Notes under the pieces: generated by a model
Told to the model about the DNA's origin: nothing
Database searches by the model: none
Seen by the model: the letters and a program-made list of their open reading frames with translations, nothing else
Translations under genes and position numbers: made by a program
Assembly: GCA_963575745.1 (NCBI GenBank)
Contig: CAUYUJ010015948.1
Span: 1,395,181-1,459,180 of the forward strand
DNA: 64,000 bases
Direction: 5' to 3'
DNA from: Prorocentrum cordatum
Taxonomy: Eukaryota; Sar; Dinophyceae; Prorocentrales; Prorocentraceae
Part shown: one piece after another, positions 18,570 to 27,276 of the stretch
How positions within the stretch are numbered: the stretch's first letter is position 1
Layout of the letters: each line of letters begins with the position of its first letter

Positions 18570-21089
18570 CTAGATGGATGGCGCGTTCCCCTGGCGATCG
18601 CGGCTCTCGTCGCCGCTGCGGTCTCCGCCGCGCTCACTGTGGTCCCGGGGGCTGCCGCCATCGCCGCCCCTCGACGCGCGACCGCCCGCGCTGGGCCTGT
18701 CGCGCTCACTCCGGCCGCGGCTGCCCTGGTCGCCCTTGGAGTGGCCGCCCTTGCCGCTCTTGTCGCCCTTGCCGCCGCTCTTGGTGCCCTTGGCGGCCTT
18801 GCCGGAGTGCTTGCCCTTGACCTTGCCGCCCTTGCCGCCCTTGTCGCCCGCGCCCTTGCCACGCCAGGCTGGGATCCCACCCCCGCCCGCGGCAGCCTCC
18901 GCAGCGGCAGCACGCCGCCGCTTTTTCTCCTGCTCGTACCAGCCGCCGCGAGGAGCGCGAAGCTGCCCAGCGTGCTTCCCGGTCTTACGCCGCGTGCGGC
19001 CGGGAGGGGTGTCGCCGCGCCGCGCCCACGCTGGGTCCCGCGCCAGACTGCGGCTGGGCGACCTCTCGCGCTTGGGCCGGTTGCGGCTGGGCGACCTCTC
19101 ACGCTTGGGCCAGCTGAGGTCGCCTGGCGGGCGGTCCCCCTCAGCCCCCGCACCCGTGGCACCCGTGCTGGGGCGCTCTCCGTGGCCGGCACTGGGGCCC
19201 GGCGCCTCCCGCACGGTGTGGCCGCTCCGCCGGGCCTTCTCCACCACCGTCTTGGGTTTGCCGAAGGCGACGCGGCAAGCCTCGCAGTAGCTCACGTCGC
19301 ACCCCTTACAGTGCCACCGCAGGGCTCCGCTGTTAGCTCCGCCCGCGGGGCACATCTCGCAACCCCAACCGTCTCCCGGGTCAAAGGAGCTCCAGCGCAT
19401 CTTGAGAGCGCACGTCGGGCAGGCAGGCGGCTGGATGGTCGGGCCATCCTCCCCGTCGCTGCCTGGGTCAGGGCCGCGAGGCCGACTCGCCCACTCCGTG
19501 ACCACTGTGCACGGGTCCGTCTTGTAGAACCGATAGTTCGACCTCATGCACTCCCGCGCGCGCTTTGCATCAGCGCGGCGCTGGAACTCCACGAGCACAC
19601 ACGGCTCCCGCTTGTGGCGGTGGTCGTACAGGAAGGCGATGTGTTTGACGACCCCAAAGGGCACGACCACCTGCCTGACCACCTCGGCGTCGACGTGGTG
19701 CGGTACCCGCTCGATGCGGATGATGGACTCGCCCTCGTCGTGCTGGTCACTGGGCTGCTGCTGGGCGCCCTGGCGCTGCTCCTCTTTGCGCCTACGGCGG
19801 CTCCTCGAGCGCGGCTGGCGCTGGGGCGGACCGTCCCCCGCGCCTGGCGCCGCCGTCTCCTCCACCTCAGTCTTCACCTCGAAGGGCCGCGGCGGCGCCC
19901 CCCCGCTCTTGGGCTTCAGGACGGCCTCACGCTTCACGATGTCGGCCTTCGGGGGGGCGCCCCCCGTCTTGGGCTTCAGGACGGCCTCCTCCTCCCGTCC
20001 CCTGCGCCCGCGATCGCGAGGCTCATCGCGCTCGCGATCGCGGCGCCTCGCGCGCGAGGGCGAGCGCAAGGGCGCAGGGCGCCTCTCACGCTTGCGGACC
20101 TCCTCGGCGAGGCGCTCCTGCCCCGGGGACCGCGGGGGCCGCGGGCGCTCCACTGGAGCGCCTTTGCTCTGGCGCCGCGCTGCAGCCTGGATGGCCGCAC
20201 GCGCCAGCGCCGCGGTCACGGCGTCCTCGCCCGGCTCGAGGACCGGGGCTGGGGTCGACCTCCCCTCGCCCCTGCTCGAGGCGTCGTCCACGTCGGTGAG
20301 CTCCACGACCGCCTCCGCGTCCACCGTGCGCATCATGTCGAGCAGCCCCCTGTTGTGCTTGCAGAGCTCGCGGAGCTCCGGCATGGGCTGCCCCTGGAAC
20401 TGGGCCAGGGCGAGCGCCAGCTTGGCCGCCTGGCGCTGGACCTTGATATTCGGCCCCGCGCCCACTCCCCACGCGCCCCGCTTGCCGTCGACGATCACCA
20501 GCTGGCCGTGGTCCTCGCTCGCCCCCGCGGCCAGGCAAGCCGCCGCGATGCACGGGGCTGCTTCGTGGTCGTGGTTGACCACCTCGACGAGGTCCTCGCT
20601 GTCCAGCTCGTCCACCACCGTGTACAGGATGTTGTGGGCGGCACTCCGGAGCTCGTCCGACAGCGCGGCCCCCGAGACGACGACGCCGAGGGGGTTCACC
20701 GCCATGATGCTGTAGTCATGGCCGCGCGCCTTGCTCTGGTCTGGGGCCACCAGGCCCACCAGGAAACCCATGATGCACGCTGCCGGAGCGCGGGGCTGAG
20801 GCGCGGCTGGCGCGCGAGGCTGGGGTGCGCGCGCTGCTCGCGCGCCTCGCTCTGGAGTGGGAGATGGCTGCGGATGAGAGGACCAAGAGGAGGTGGGCGT
20901 GCCTGGGGCGATCGGGGGCGGTAGCGAAAAGGGGGTCGAGGGCGAGAGGTCCACCGGGATACCCCCGCAACGCGAAGCCCCCGCCCCGACATGAACACCT
21001 GTAGGACCCGCCTGCTGCTTCCCAACACGCCCGTTAACTCCTCGCCCTGGCTCGTATCTCACCGGCCCCCCCTCTCCTTCCCCCTCCAT
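18570..21089 (-). CDS. Retroelement ORF5: RRM, zinc-binding and RS-rich protein (839 aa)
   Basis: The ATG at 21089 overlaps the end of the recombinase ORF by 31 bases. Residues about 130-230 form a compact segment ending KVQRQAAKLALALAQF, reminiscent of the C-terminal helix of a double-stranded-RNA-binding fold. Residues about 455-533 look like an RRM (SIIRIERVPHHVDAEVV, then CVLVEFQRRADAKRAREC). Residues 557-606 carry a Cys/His cluster (CPTCALKM, GCEMCP, RWHCKGCDVSYCEAC), close to a ZZ-type zinc finger. Arg/Ser repeats flank these (RERSPSRNRPKRERSPSRS), and a Lys/Gly-rich tail follows. A 16-residue duplication (EAVLKPKTGGAPPKAD, EAVLKPKSGGAPPRPF) lies near 369-402. RNA binding is a reasonable inference; an RNA-binding accessory ORF after the recombinase is not part of standard DIRS-order elements. 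Confidence 0.8.
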   Translation of the reverse strand: MEGEGEGGPVRYEPGRGVNGRVGKQQAGPTGVHVGAGASRCGGIPVDLSPSTPFSLPPPIAPGTPTSSWSSHPQPSPTPERGARAARAPQPRAPAAPQPRAPAACIMGFLVGLVAPDQSKARGHDYSIMAVNPLGVVVSGAALSDELRSAAHNILYTVVDELDSEDLVEVVNHDHEAAPCIAAACLAAGASEDHGQLVIVDGKRGAWGVGAGPNIKVQRQAAKLALALAQFQGQPMPELRELCKHNRGLLDMMRTVDAEAVVELTDVDDASSRGEGRSTPAPVLEPGEDAVTAALARAAIQAAARRQSKGAPVERPRPPRSPGQERLAEEVRKRERRPAPLRSPSRARRRDRERDEPRDRGRRGREEEAVLKPKTGGAPPKADIVKREAVLKPKSGGAPPRPFEVKTEVEETAAPGAGDGPPQRQPRSRSRRRRKEEQRQGAQQQPSDQHDEGESIIRIERVPHHVDAEVVRQVVVPFGVVKHIAFLYDHRHKREPCVLVEFQRRADAKRARECMRSNYRFYKTDPCTVVTEWASRPRGPDPGSDGEDGPTIQPPACPTCALKMRWSSFDPGDGWGCEMCPAGGANSGALRWHCKGCDVSYCEACRVAFGKPKTVVEKARRSGHTVREAPGPSAGHGERPSTGATGAGAEGDRPPGDLSWPKRERSPSRNRPKRERSPSRSLARDPAWARRGDTPPGRTRRKTGKHAGQLRAPRGGWYEQEKKRRRAAAAEAAAGGGGIPAWRGKGAGDKGGKGGKVKGKHSGKAAKGTKSGGKGDKSGKGGHSKGDQGSRGRSERDRPSAGGRASRGGDGGSPRDHSERGGDRSGDESRDRQGNAPSI

Positions 21090-23908
21090 ATTTGACCCTG
21101 CTCGCGCCGAAGGGCGCGCCCAGGGGGGGCGCCCGGGCGCCCGGCCGGGCGCTCCGAGGGCCTCAGGTCGCTCCCAAACGGGGGCGGGTCGCTCCCGGCC
21201 AACCGGTCGGGGCGGGCGCCGGCCGCGACGCCGTCATCACCGCGGGCGTCCGGGGCCAGTAAGGCGTGGCCCTCCGCCATGCCTCGGGCGAATGGAGCCT
21301 GACGCCGATGGTCCTCCCAGAGGTATCCGTGGAAGGCGTCCGTGGACCACCTCCCGAACCTCTTGACCGCTTCCAGGTCGCGACAGGCGTGGTACAACGC
21401 CGTCGCGCCCCCGATGCGCAGGGAGTGGGATCCCATCTGGCCTGCGTCCACGCCGCAGGCGGCAGCCGCGAGTTGGAGGAGCCCCTGCACCTCCTCCCGC
21501 ATAATCGGGTGGCCATCGGGCCGGCGGAACAGGGGGAGCCCCGCCTCGGTTCCTCGTCCAAACCGGTCCGGCAGCTCCCTCTGGAGGTCGGCGAGTGCGT
21601 CCACGACACACAACTCCACCCCCGAACGGTAATGGTTGCGTACGCAACCTGCGTTAAACTGGTCCGTCTTGGACGACGTGATCGTCAGTACTACCTCGTC
21701 GCAGTCGCTGAGCCTTGCGCTGGGTGTACCCCCGCGCATCCCCTGCACGTCCTGCCCACGCACCACCCGTCCCATGCTCCAGGAGCGGTCCTCTTGGACC
21801 AAATACTCCGACGCGCGGAGCATGAAGAAGTACCCCGTCATAAGCGCCGCCCATAGGATGGTCGCCTCTCGGCGCGTGGCCGTTCCGTGGGCGAACAAGT
21901 ACTCGCGGAGCCAGCGCAACATCCGGGGCGTGGCCGGCAGCTTCCGTTTCGCCTTTCCGTCCCAGCGGCGGAGTCCCTCGATCGTGGTCCAGAGCCGGCG
22001 CCGATCGGAGGTCACATCCCCAAACCCGGCCAGGGTGTGGGCATATCGAATGGCGAACAGGCGCTGGCGGATGGTCGTGGCCCGCCTCTTCATCACCTTG
22101 TACAGGTACACGACATACCGGATGAGGTCATCCTCATCCGTAAGGCGGGCGTCCCGAGTCTCCCCCTGCAGGCACGGGCTCCGGCCTCGGAGCCTCCGCC
22201 AGAGTACCCAGTTACGCCACCCGGCGCTGTAGTTGGCCCGCGTCCCTTCGGCAAGCTTGGCCAGCATCGCCTCGGTGGCGGTCGCATCCAGCTCGCGAGG
22301 GTCGGTGAGTTCACCCTGAACCCCTTTCGGGGCGCCCCCGCCGGCGCACCGCCAGGCGGCGGGCTTCACCAGCGCGGGGGCAGGGGCACTGCGGGTACGC
22401 CGGCGGGTCCTGCGCGGGGGGCGTGCCTCGCCGCCCGCGCCGTCCGTGGCGCTTGGCCTGGGCATCCCCGCGCCTTCCGGAACAGCGAAGGTCACCGCCC
22501 CGACCCGCTCCCCGCCTGCCCCGTGCTCCCCGGCTGCGGTAGACCGCGCGGTAGCAGGGGGGTCGAGCTGGTCCGCCAACCGAGCGGCGTCGTCCGTCGT
22601 CTTCCCCGCCTCCAGCGCAGCCTCGAATGGCCCGCTTGGGCGGTCGGGGGCCTGAAGCCAGGCCTTTAGCCACAGCTTAACCATCTCGTCGTTAGCGAGT
22701 CGGTCGTGGTCGGGTCCGACGCCAGCGCGCGCCCCGGGTGCCTCGCCTGCGCTTGCTGCCTCTACGGCCTGCCTCAGCAGACGCTCCGCCCACTGGAGCA
22801 CCCAGCGGGCCGTGCGGCGCGGGAGTGCACGGGCGGCCTGCCGCATGCGCTCGGCGATCGGCATACCTCCAAGGCCCAGGACATCCCACAGCTCCGCCGC
22901 GCCCCCCTGGGCGCACCAGATTTCTTTCGGGCGCAGGGCTCGCGCGGTCCAGCCGCCCTCGGACCCTTCCAGGATCAGGGTGTTCGCATAGCCCTTCAAC
23001 GGGTCGGGCTTCGCCCGTGCCGTATGGCAGGGCCCGCGCGGATCATGAATCACCACGCGCTGGGCCCGCCCGCCTCCCGCGGGTTGCCATGTGCCGCGCG
23101 GCCAGGGCATCATGCGATCCCCCGTCGTCGAGATCCGAGGGTCCACGAGCAAGGTGCCGTTGTTGAGGTCCAGGCGGAGCTCATCCAGCGGTGGCCGCCC
23201 TGCCTCTTTCCAGAGCTGGCAGAGGCCACGTGGCTCCACGCAGGGCTGCCCCAGGGGGGGTATGAGGCTCGGCGTCCGAACCCGTTCTCCGCAACCCCAA
23301 ACCTGGACCGCCCGCGCGCGTGCCGCGACGTCGCCGAAGTGTGTGCACAGAAGGCGCGTCTCCGGGGAGAGTGCCACATAGCCGAGGCGCCGCAAGCGCG
23401 CACCTAGCCGCACTGCGGCGTAGTTGACGGGGGCGTCGAGCAACACGGCCAATGGCCGAGTGGTGATCAGTAGCCGCTCCAGGCCCGTCGCCTCGCGTCC
23501 ACCGGGGTCCTCCGATAGCGACGCGCACAGCCAACGGATCCGCGGGGCCCCAGTGGGGTCCTTGGGGTGGTCGCCGTCGTCCGGGTCCCATCGGTCCCCG
23601 ACATCCCACGGCGCTAGCAGCGCCGACCCGCCGAGGCTCTCCCATGCCTCCCCGAAGGGGGGCCACGCGGTCCCCACCTCCAGCAGCCGCGCCCCCTCGA
23701 CCTGCAGAGGGGCGTAGCGTGGTAGGGCCTCCCGGGCTCCCTTGACTTGGAGTGCAGCCGCGCGCCAGGGCCCTTCGCCTCCTGGCATCCGCAGCTCGCG
23801 CTGGGCGGCCTCCTCCACCAGCTCGCCCCACGGTGCTGCCGGCGACAGCTCGGTCCATCCGGCCTCCGCCATCCGCTGGCGTACCTCCTCCACCGTGGCT
23901 CGAGTCAC
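21059..23908 (-). CDS. Retroelement ORF4: methyltransferase-like N terminus and tyrosine recombinase (about 949 aa)
   Basis: The C-terminal third is a tyrosine recombinase: a core-binding domain (about 545-690, with TRANYSAGWRNWVLW) and a catalytic domain with Arg698 (FFMLRASEYL), Lys747 (ITSSKTDQF), His828 and Arg831 (GSHSLRIGG), Trp854 (FGRWSTDA) and nucleophile Tyr862 (HGYLWED). Such enzymes integrate circular element DNA. The N-terminal 380 residues look like part of a cytosine-C5 methyltransferase-type fold, including LLEVGTAWPPFGEAW and ALRPKEIWCAQGG. The frame begins with a GTG overlapping the TGA of the RT ORF (GTGA); upstream in this frame lies LRTYHNELADFVTR, the last RNase H motif, so the protein is probably made as a -1 frameshift extension of the RT ORF rather than from its own start. 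Confidence 0.88.
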   Translation of the reverse strand: MTRATVEEVRQRMAEAGWTELSPAAPWGELVEEAAQRELRMPGGEGPWRAAALQVKGAREALPRYAPLQVEGARLLEVGTAWPPFGEAWESLGGSALLAPWDVGDRWDPDDGDHPKDPTGAPRIRWLCASLSEDPGGREATGLERLLITTRPLAVLLDAPVNYAAVRLGARLRRLGYVALSPETRLLCTHFGDVAARARAVQVWGCGERVRTPSLIPPLGQPCVEPRGLCQLWKEAGRPPLDELRLDLNNGTLLVDPRISTTGDRMMPWPRGTWQPAGGGRAQRVVIHDPRGPCHTARAKPDPLKGYANTLILEGSEGGWTARALRPKEIWCAQGGAAELWDVLGLGGMPIAERMRQAARALPRRTARWVLQWAERLLRQAVEAASAGEAPGARAGVGPDHDRLANDEMVKLWLKAWLQAPDRPSGPFEAALEAGKTTDDAARLADQLDPPATARSTAAGEHGAGGERVGAVTFAVPEGAGMPRPSATDGAGGEARPPRRTRRRTRSAPAPALVKPAAWRCAGGGAPKGVQGELTDPRELDATATEAMLAKLAEGTRANYSAGWRNWVLWRRLRGRSPCLQGETRDARLTDEDDLIRYVVYLYKVMKRRATTIRQRLFAIRYAHTLAGFGDVTSDRRRLWTTIEGLRRWDGKAKRKLPATPRMLRWLREYLFAHGTATRREATILWAALMTGYFFMLRASEYLVQEDRSWSMGRVVRGQDVQGMRGGTPSARLSDCDEVVLTITSSKTDQFNAGCVRNHYRSGVELCVVDALADLQRELPDRFGRGTEAGLPLFRRPDGHPIMREEVQGLLQLAAAACGVDAGQMGSHSLRIGGATALYHACRDLEAVKRFGRWSTDAFHGYLWEDHRRQAPFARGMAEGHALLAPDARGDDGVAAGARPDRLAGSDPPPFGSDLRPSERPAGRPGAPPGRALRREQGQIWRGKERGGR

Positions 23909-26900
23909 GAAGTCGGCCAGCTCGTTGTGGTAAGTCCGTAAGTAAAGCCGTCCAGGACCCGGAACTTGTACCGTAGCTCCAGCATGGCCAGGACTCGAAG
24001 CAGGTGGCGCGCCACCGCGTTCCGTGCCCGGCGGCGTCGCAGCCAGCGGCTGACATTACTGTTGTCAGTGACGTACGGCAATAGCAGCTGGAACCAGTCC
24101 GGGCCCTTCTCGGCCGCCAAGGCTATCAGGCAGAGGAGTTCGACCACCGCGATGATCTCCCCCTCCCCCTGCCAGGTGACCCCGGGGGCGGAGCGGAGCG
24201 TCTCCAGGTAGGGAGCCGCCTCCGCCACGATGTACTCGCGCGAGGACCAGTCCAGCGCACCGATCCGATCCAGGGTGGCATCGCCTCCCAGCCAGCGCAG
24301 CTTGCCGAGCGCCCCCGGGAGTGCGAGGGCCTCGCGAAGGCCTAGCAGGCCCTCGAAGGAGGTCTCGAAGTTACCCTCGACAGGCATCTCAAAGCAGACG
24401 CGCAGCCAATCCAGGGTCTGGTGCCAATCGTCCCACGCAGCCTCTACCATCTCGGGGTCGCCCGGCGGGTGGACGTAGGCCTGGCCTGGGTCACCCGACA
24501 GCATCCGGTGGACCGCTGGGAGCTCCAGGCTCAGGGCTGGAGCTGCGCAGGCGCAGAACTGGCCGAGCCCACTTAGCTCCCTCGCGGTTCGCAGCCGTAC
24601 CATGCGGCAGCCGAAGCTCAGCTCCGGCTCCGCCAGTAGGAAGCGCATCTTCATGGCCTTGGGCTCCGGGAGTCCAACTCGCTCGCGCTCGAAGTCCATG
24701 CTGAGCCCCCAGATAATCTGAGTGGTGGAGGGCTCCCCCTCGGCGTCCCTCTTGCTGACGTTCACTGCTTCGGACCCGAATACCTCACGTATGGATGCAT
24801 CCAATGCGTCGCAGGCCATCCACGGCCGGACCCCAATGTCGGGCTCCACCACCACAGGGTCATCCATAAGCCACTCCGAGTGGAAGTGGGTGGTGTCGTG
24901 CCAGTGCGGCCCCCCAGGCCGATAGCTCTCGTGGAGCTCCCTCGCCGCCAGGGCGAGCATCATGTAATTGCCTGGGGCTCCCGTCCACCCAAACACCATG
25001 GCTAGGTAAACGACTCTGACGTCCCCCTCGATGCCAGCGTGGGCCCCCGGTAGTGAAGTGCCAAAGTCCCCGACGTCCGCCGGGGCGATGTCCAGCCACT
25101 TGAAGGCCCGCGAGACGTCCCGCTTGGCGCAGAGGAGGCGCGCTCCGGGATGGCGCGCGCGATGCCATACCGCCGTCCTCGCCACCTGCCGATGGCGTGG
25201 CTGGACGGCAGGCGGGTGGTCGCGCTTGTGTGTGGCGGCGTTGGCCGAGAGCATCGCGTGGATCATACGCCCTTCGGACGATAGGGTTCTGTCCGGTAGC
25301 TGCTTTGGGGCCCTCCCCAGGGGGGCTTCCACCAGCTCCGTCAAAAAACCCTCTGCCGCCTGGGAAGCCACCAAGACGATCCCCCAGGTCACATCTGCCC
25401 ATGCCTTCTGGTAGGCCTCGTCGATGTGGGCTCGCACGCTGGGGTACGGCTGAGCTCGCTCGCGCCTCCGCGGCGCGCCCCGCCGCGCGGATGCTCCCCC
25501 TTCCGCCAGCTCCCGGACGTACTCGAAGTGCTCTCGGCTTAAACACCGTCGCACCTTGTCCCCCAGGACACCCCGAAGGGGGTTGCCCAGGCGCTCGTGG
25601 CGCGCGCGCCTAAGCAGCGCGGCCGCTTCCTTCAGGGACCCCGTCCGCTGGAGGAGCCGATCCCCCAGCCCCACCAGGGTCCGCATGGCTTCGGGGTCGT
25701 ACTCAGGGTGCTCCGTGCAGAAGGTCAGGTAGACCGTGGCCAGCTCCGCCGGGCTGCACCCGTCGAGGTCCTCCGCGATATCTCTGGCCGGGTCCTCGCA
25801 AGGGGGTCGAGGTTTGCCCGCGCTCACCTCCCCCTGTGTCTCGCCCAACGGGGGCTTAGGAAGCCCCGCCAATGCTCGGTGCATGGCTGGGCTAAGCCTA
25901 CCGCATTTTGGGCCGCCCCCTGAAGCCTGTAGGCGCTCGATTCCAGTGAAGTCGACGCCCTGCAGGCGCCCGGGCGCCTCCGCCCGGGCGATTTTGGGGG
26001 GCGCCCCCGGGCCATCCTCCCATATAGGCGCCAACTGCCGACGCAGTTGGCTCACCGACCAGCGGTGATAGGCCCCTTTCAACACCTTTGCCCACGCAGC
26101 GCAAAGACGGGGGGCCCAAACCTGCGCCTCCTTGGTGCGCTTAATGCCCGAGCCAGGCACGTGATCTTTCAGCTCGACGTGGTGGTGGTCACGGGGGCAA
26201 CGTCGCGCCAGCAACAGAGCGTGCAGGTACAGCCGGGGGCTGACGAGCCACCAGCTGCTCTTGCGATAGCGGCTCTCTGGCGCGTCGGACGGGGCCTTAC
26301 CCCAGGCACACATGTGGATCGGGACGATCATGGCCCCCGTCGCTCGACGCAGCTCGTGCATTGGGGCCTGGCCCCAGATCTTGGGGTAGCGGCCCGAGGG
26401 GCAGGAGGACTCGATGAGAAATTCCTTGCCGGCGTCGTGTAGGATGCGGCAGGTGTCGCACGTAAACTGAGTGTGGCTGTTACCAACGAGCTCGAACTCT
26501 TTGGAGCCGTCCCCCTCGGGGTGCTCCCACGTGCGGGTTCCCTGCGGGGTCCCGCCAGGCTGGGTCATGAGCCCGAGGTCGGTGCACGAGCCACACGGGG
26601 TACCCCAGCACCAAACGTTGGCCACATCGGGGCCCATGGGGGTCCGTGCGGCCTCCTGTAGGCGTGCGCGAACTGCCGGGTCGAGGGTGTCGTGATCCGG
26701 CCGTGGGCCGGACTCTCGGAGGAGGTCGTCGTAGTATTCGATCGGCTCCAGCACCCGGATGCCCTCGGCGCGAAGCGCAGCCGACCAATTTCCCGAACCG
26801 GCGTACACCTCCTGGGCGATCAAACCGTACGCGAACGCGGGGTCGCGTCGAAGTGGCATCGCGTTCGCCTCCAGGAGGCGTGCTTGCACGTCGGCTGGAC

Positions 26901-27276
26901 GTTCCCCGAACGAGGCTGGCGCGCGTCCCACTGCACGGCCCGCCCGACCTTCCGCTGCCTTGCAGTGGGTGCAGGGCGCGCTCTTGCCCGGGACGGTGGG
27001 TTCAACGTCTGGGCCTTCATCGAGCATCTCGCGCCAGCCGACACTCACGATCTCGCGGGACAGGCGTCCTGCGTGCCCCCAGCGCTGGCCTAGGGCCGCC
27101 GCCTCCGTGTGGGAGCGTGGGCGCAAGACGCGCATATGGCCACGCCAGATCAGGAGCGGAATTACTGATCCTCCGCGCCGACACCCGTCCCCATTAGGTG
27201 GTCCACGCATAGGCGCCCACTGCCGTTGACACGGTGCACCTGGAGCGTGACGGCGTCGAGGTCGGTGACGGGGCAT
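23905..27276 (-). CDS. Retroelement ORF3: C5-methyltransferase-like domain, reverse transcriptase and RNase H (up to 1123 aa)
   Basis: The first Met (27276) lies inside the previous ORF; Met codons near 27210 and 27135 are alternative starts. Residues about 155-400 resemble a cytosine-C5 methyltransferase: EVYAGSGNWSAAL (cofactor-loop-like), VWCWGTPCGSCTD (Pro-Cys motif), FLIESSCPSGRYPKIW (Glu motif) and HMCAWG. The RT palm follows: KRDVSRAFKWLDI (motif A, Asp720), VFGWTGAPGNYMML (motif B), EWLMDDPVVV (motif C, Asp805 and Asp806) and WGLSMDFERERVGLP. This FGWxxxP form is typical of DIRS-order RTs. RNase H residues are Asp999 (LGGDATLD), Glu1046 (AVVELLCLIAL) and Asp1071 (VTDNSNV); the final Asp lies only in the -1 frame. 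The ORF ends at TGA 23905-23907. Confidence 0.88.
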   Translation of the reverse strand: MPRHRPRRRHAPGAPCQRQWAPMRGPPNGDGCRRGGSVIPLLIWRGHMRVLRPRSHTEAAALGQRWGHAGRLSREIVSVGWREMLDEGPDVEPTVPGKSAPCTHCKAAEGRAGRAVGRAPASFGERPADVQARLLEANAMPLRRDPAFAYGLIAQEVYAGSGNWSAALRAEGIRVLEPIEYYDDLLRESGPRPDHDTLDPAVRARLQEAARTPMGPDVANVWCWGTPCGSCTDLGLMTQPGGTPQGTRTWEHPEGDGSKEFELVGNSHTQFTCDTCRILHDAGKEFLIESSCPSGRYPKIWGQAPMHELRRATGAMIVPIHMCAWGKAPSDAPESRYRKSSWWLVSPRLYLHALLLARRCPRDHHHVELKDHVPGSGIKRTKEAQVWAPRLCAAWAKVLKGAYHRWSVSQLRRQLAPIWEDGPGAPPKIARAEAPGRLQGVDFTGIERLQASGGGPKCGRLSPAMHRALAGLPKPPLGETQGEVSAGKPRPPCEDPARDIAEDLDGCSPAELATVYLTFCTEHPEYDPEAMRTLVGLGDRLLQRTGSLKEAAALLRRARHERLGNPLRGVLGDKVRRCLSREHFEYVRELAEGGASARRGAPRRRERAQPYPSVRAHIDEAYQKAWADVTWGIVLVASQAAEGFLTELVEAPLGRAPKQLPDRTLSSEGRMIHAMLSANAATHKRDHPPAVQPRHRQVARTAVWHRARHPGARLLCAKRDVSRAFKWLDIAPADVGDFGTSLPGAHAGIEGDVRVVYLAMVFGWTGAPGNYMMLALAARELHESYRPGGPHWHDTTHFHSEWLMDDPVVVEPDIGVRPWMACDALDASIREVFGSEAVNVSKRDAEGEPSTTQIIWGLSMDFERERVGLPEPKAMKMRFLLAEPELSFGCRMVRLRTARELSGLGQFCACAAPALSLELPAVHRMLSGDPGQAYVHPPGDPEMVEAAWDDWHQTLDWLRVCFEMPVEGNFETSFEGLLGLREALALPGALGKLRWLGGDATLDRIGALDWSSREYIVAEAAPYLETLRSAPGVTWQGEGEIIAVVELLCLIALAAEKGPDWFQLLLPYVTDNSNVSRWLRRRRARNAVARHLLRVLAMLELRYKFRVLDGFTYGLTTTSWPTS

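Noticed and set aside
18639-20924. A 761-codon ORF on the + strand
   Set aside because: It is antisense to the RRM/zinc-finger ORF; its residues are the usual Leu/Ala/Arg-rich shadow of a GC-rich gene and it has no motif.
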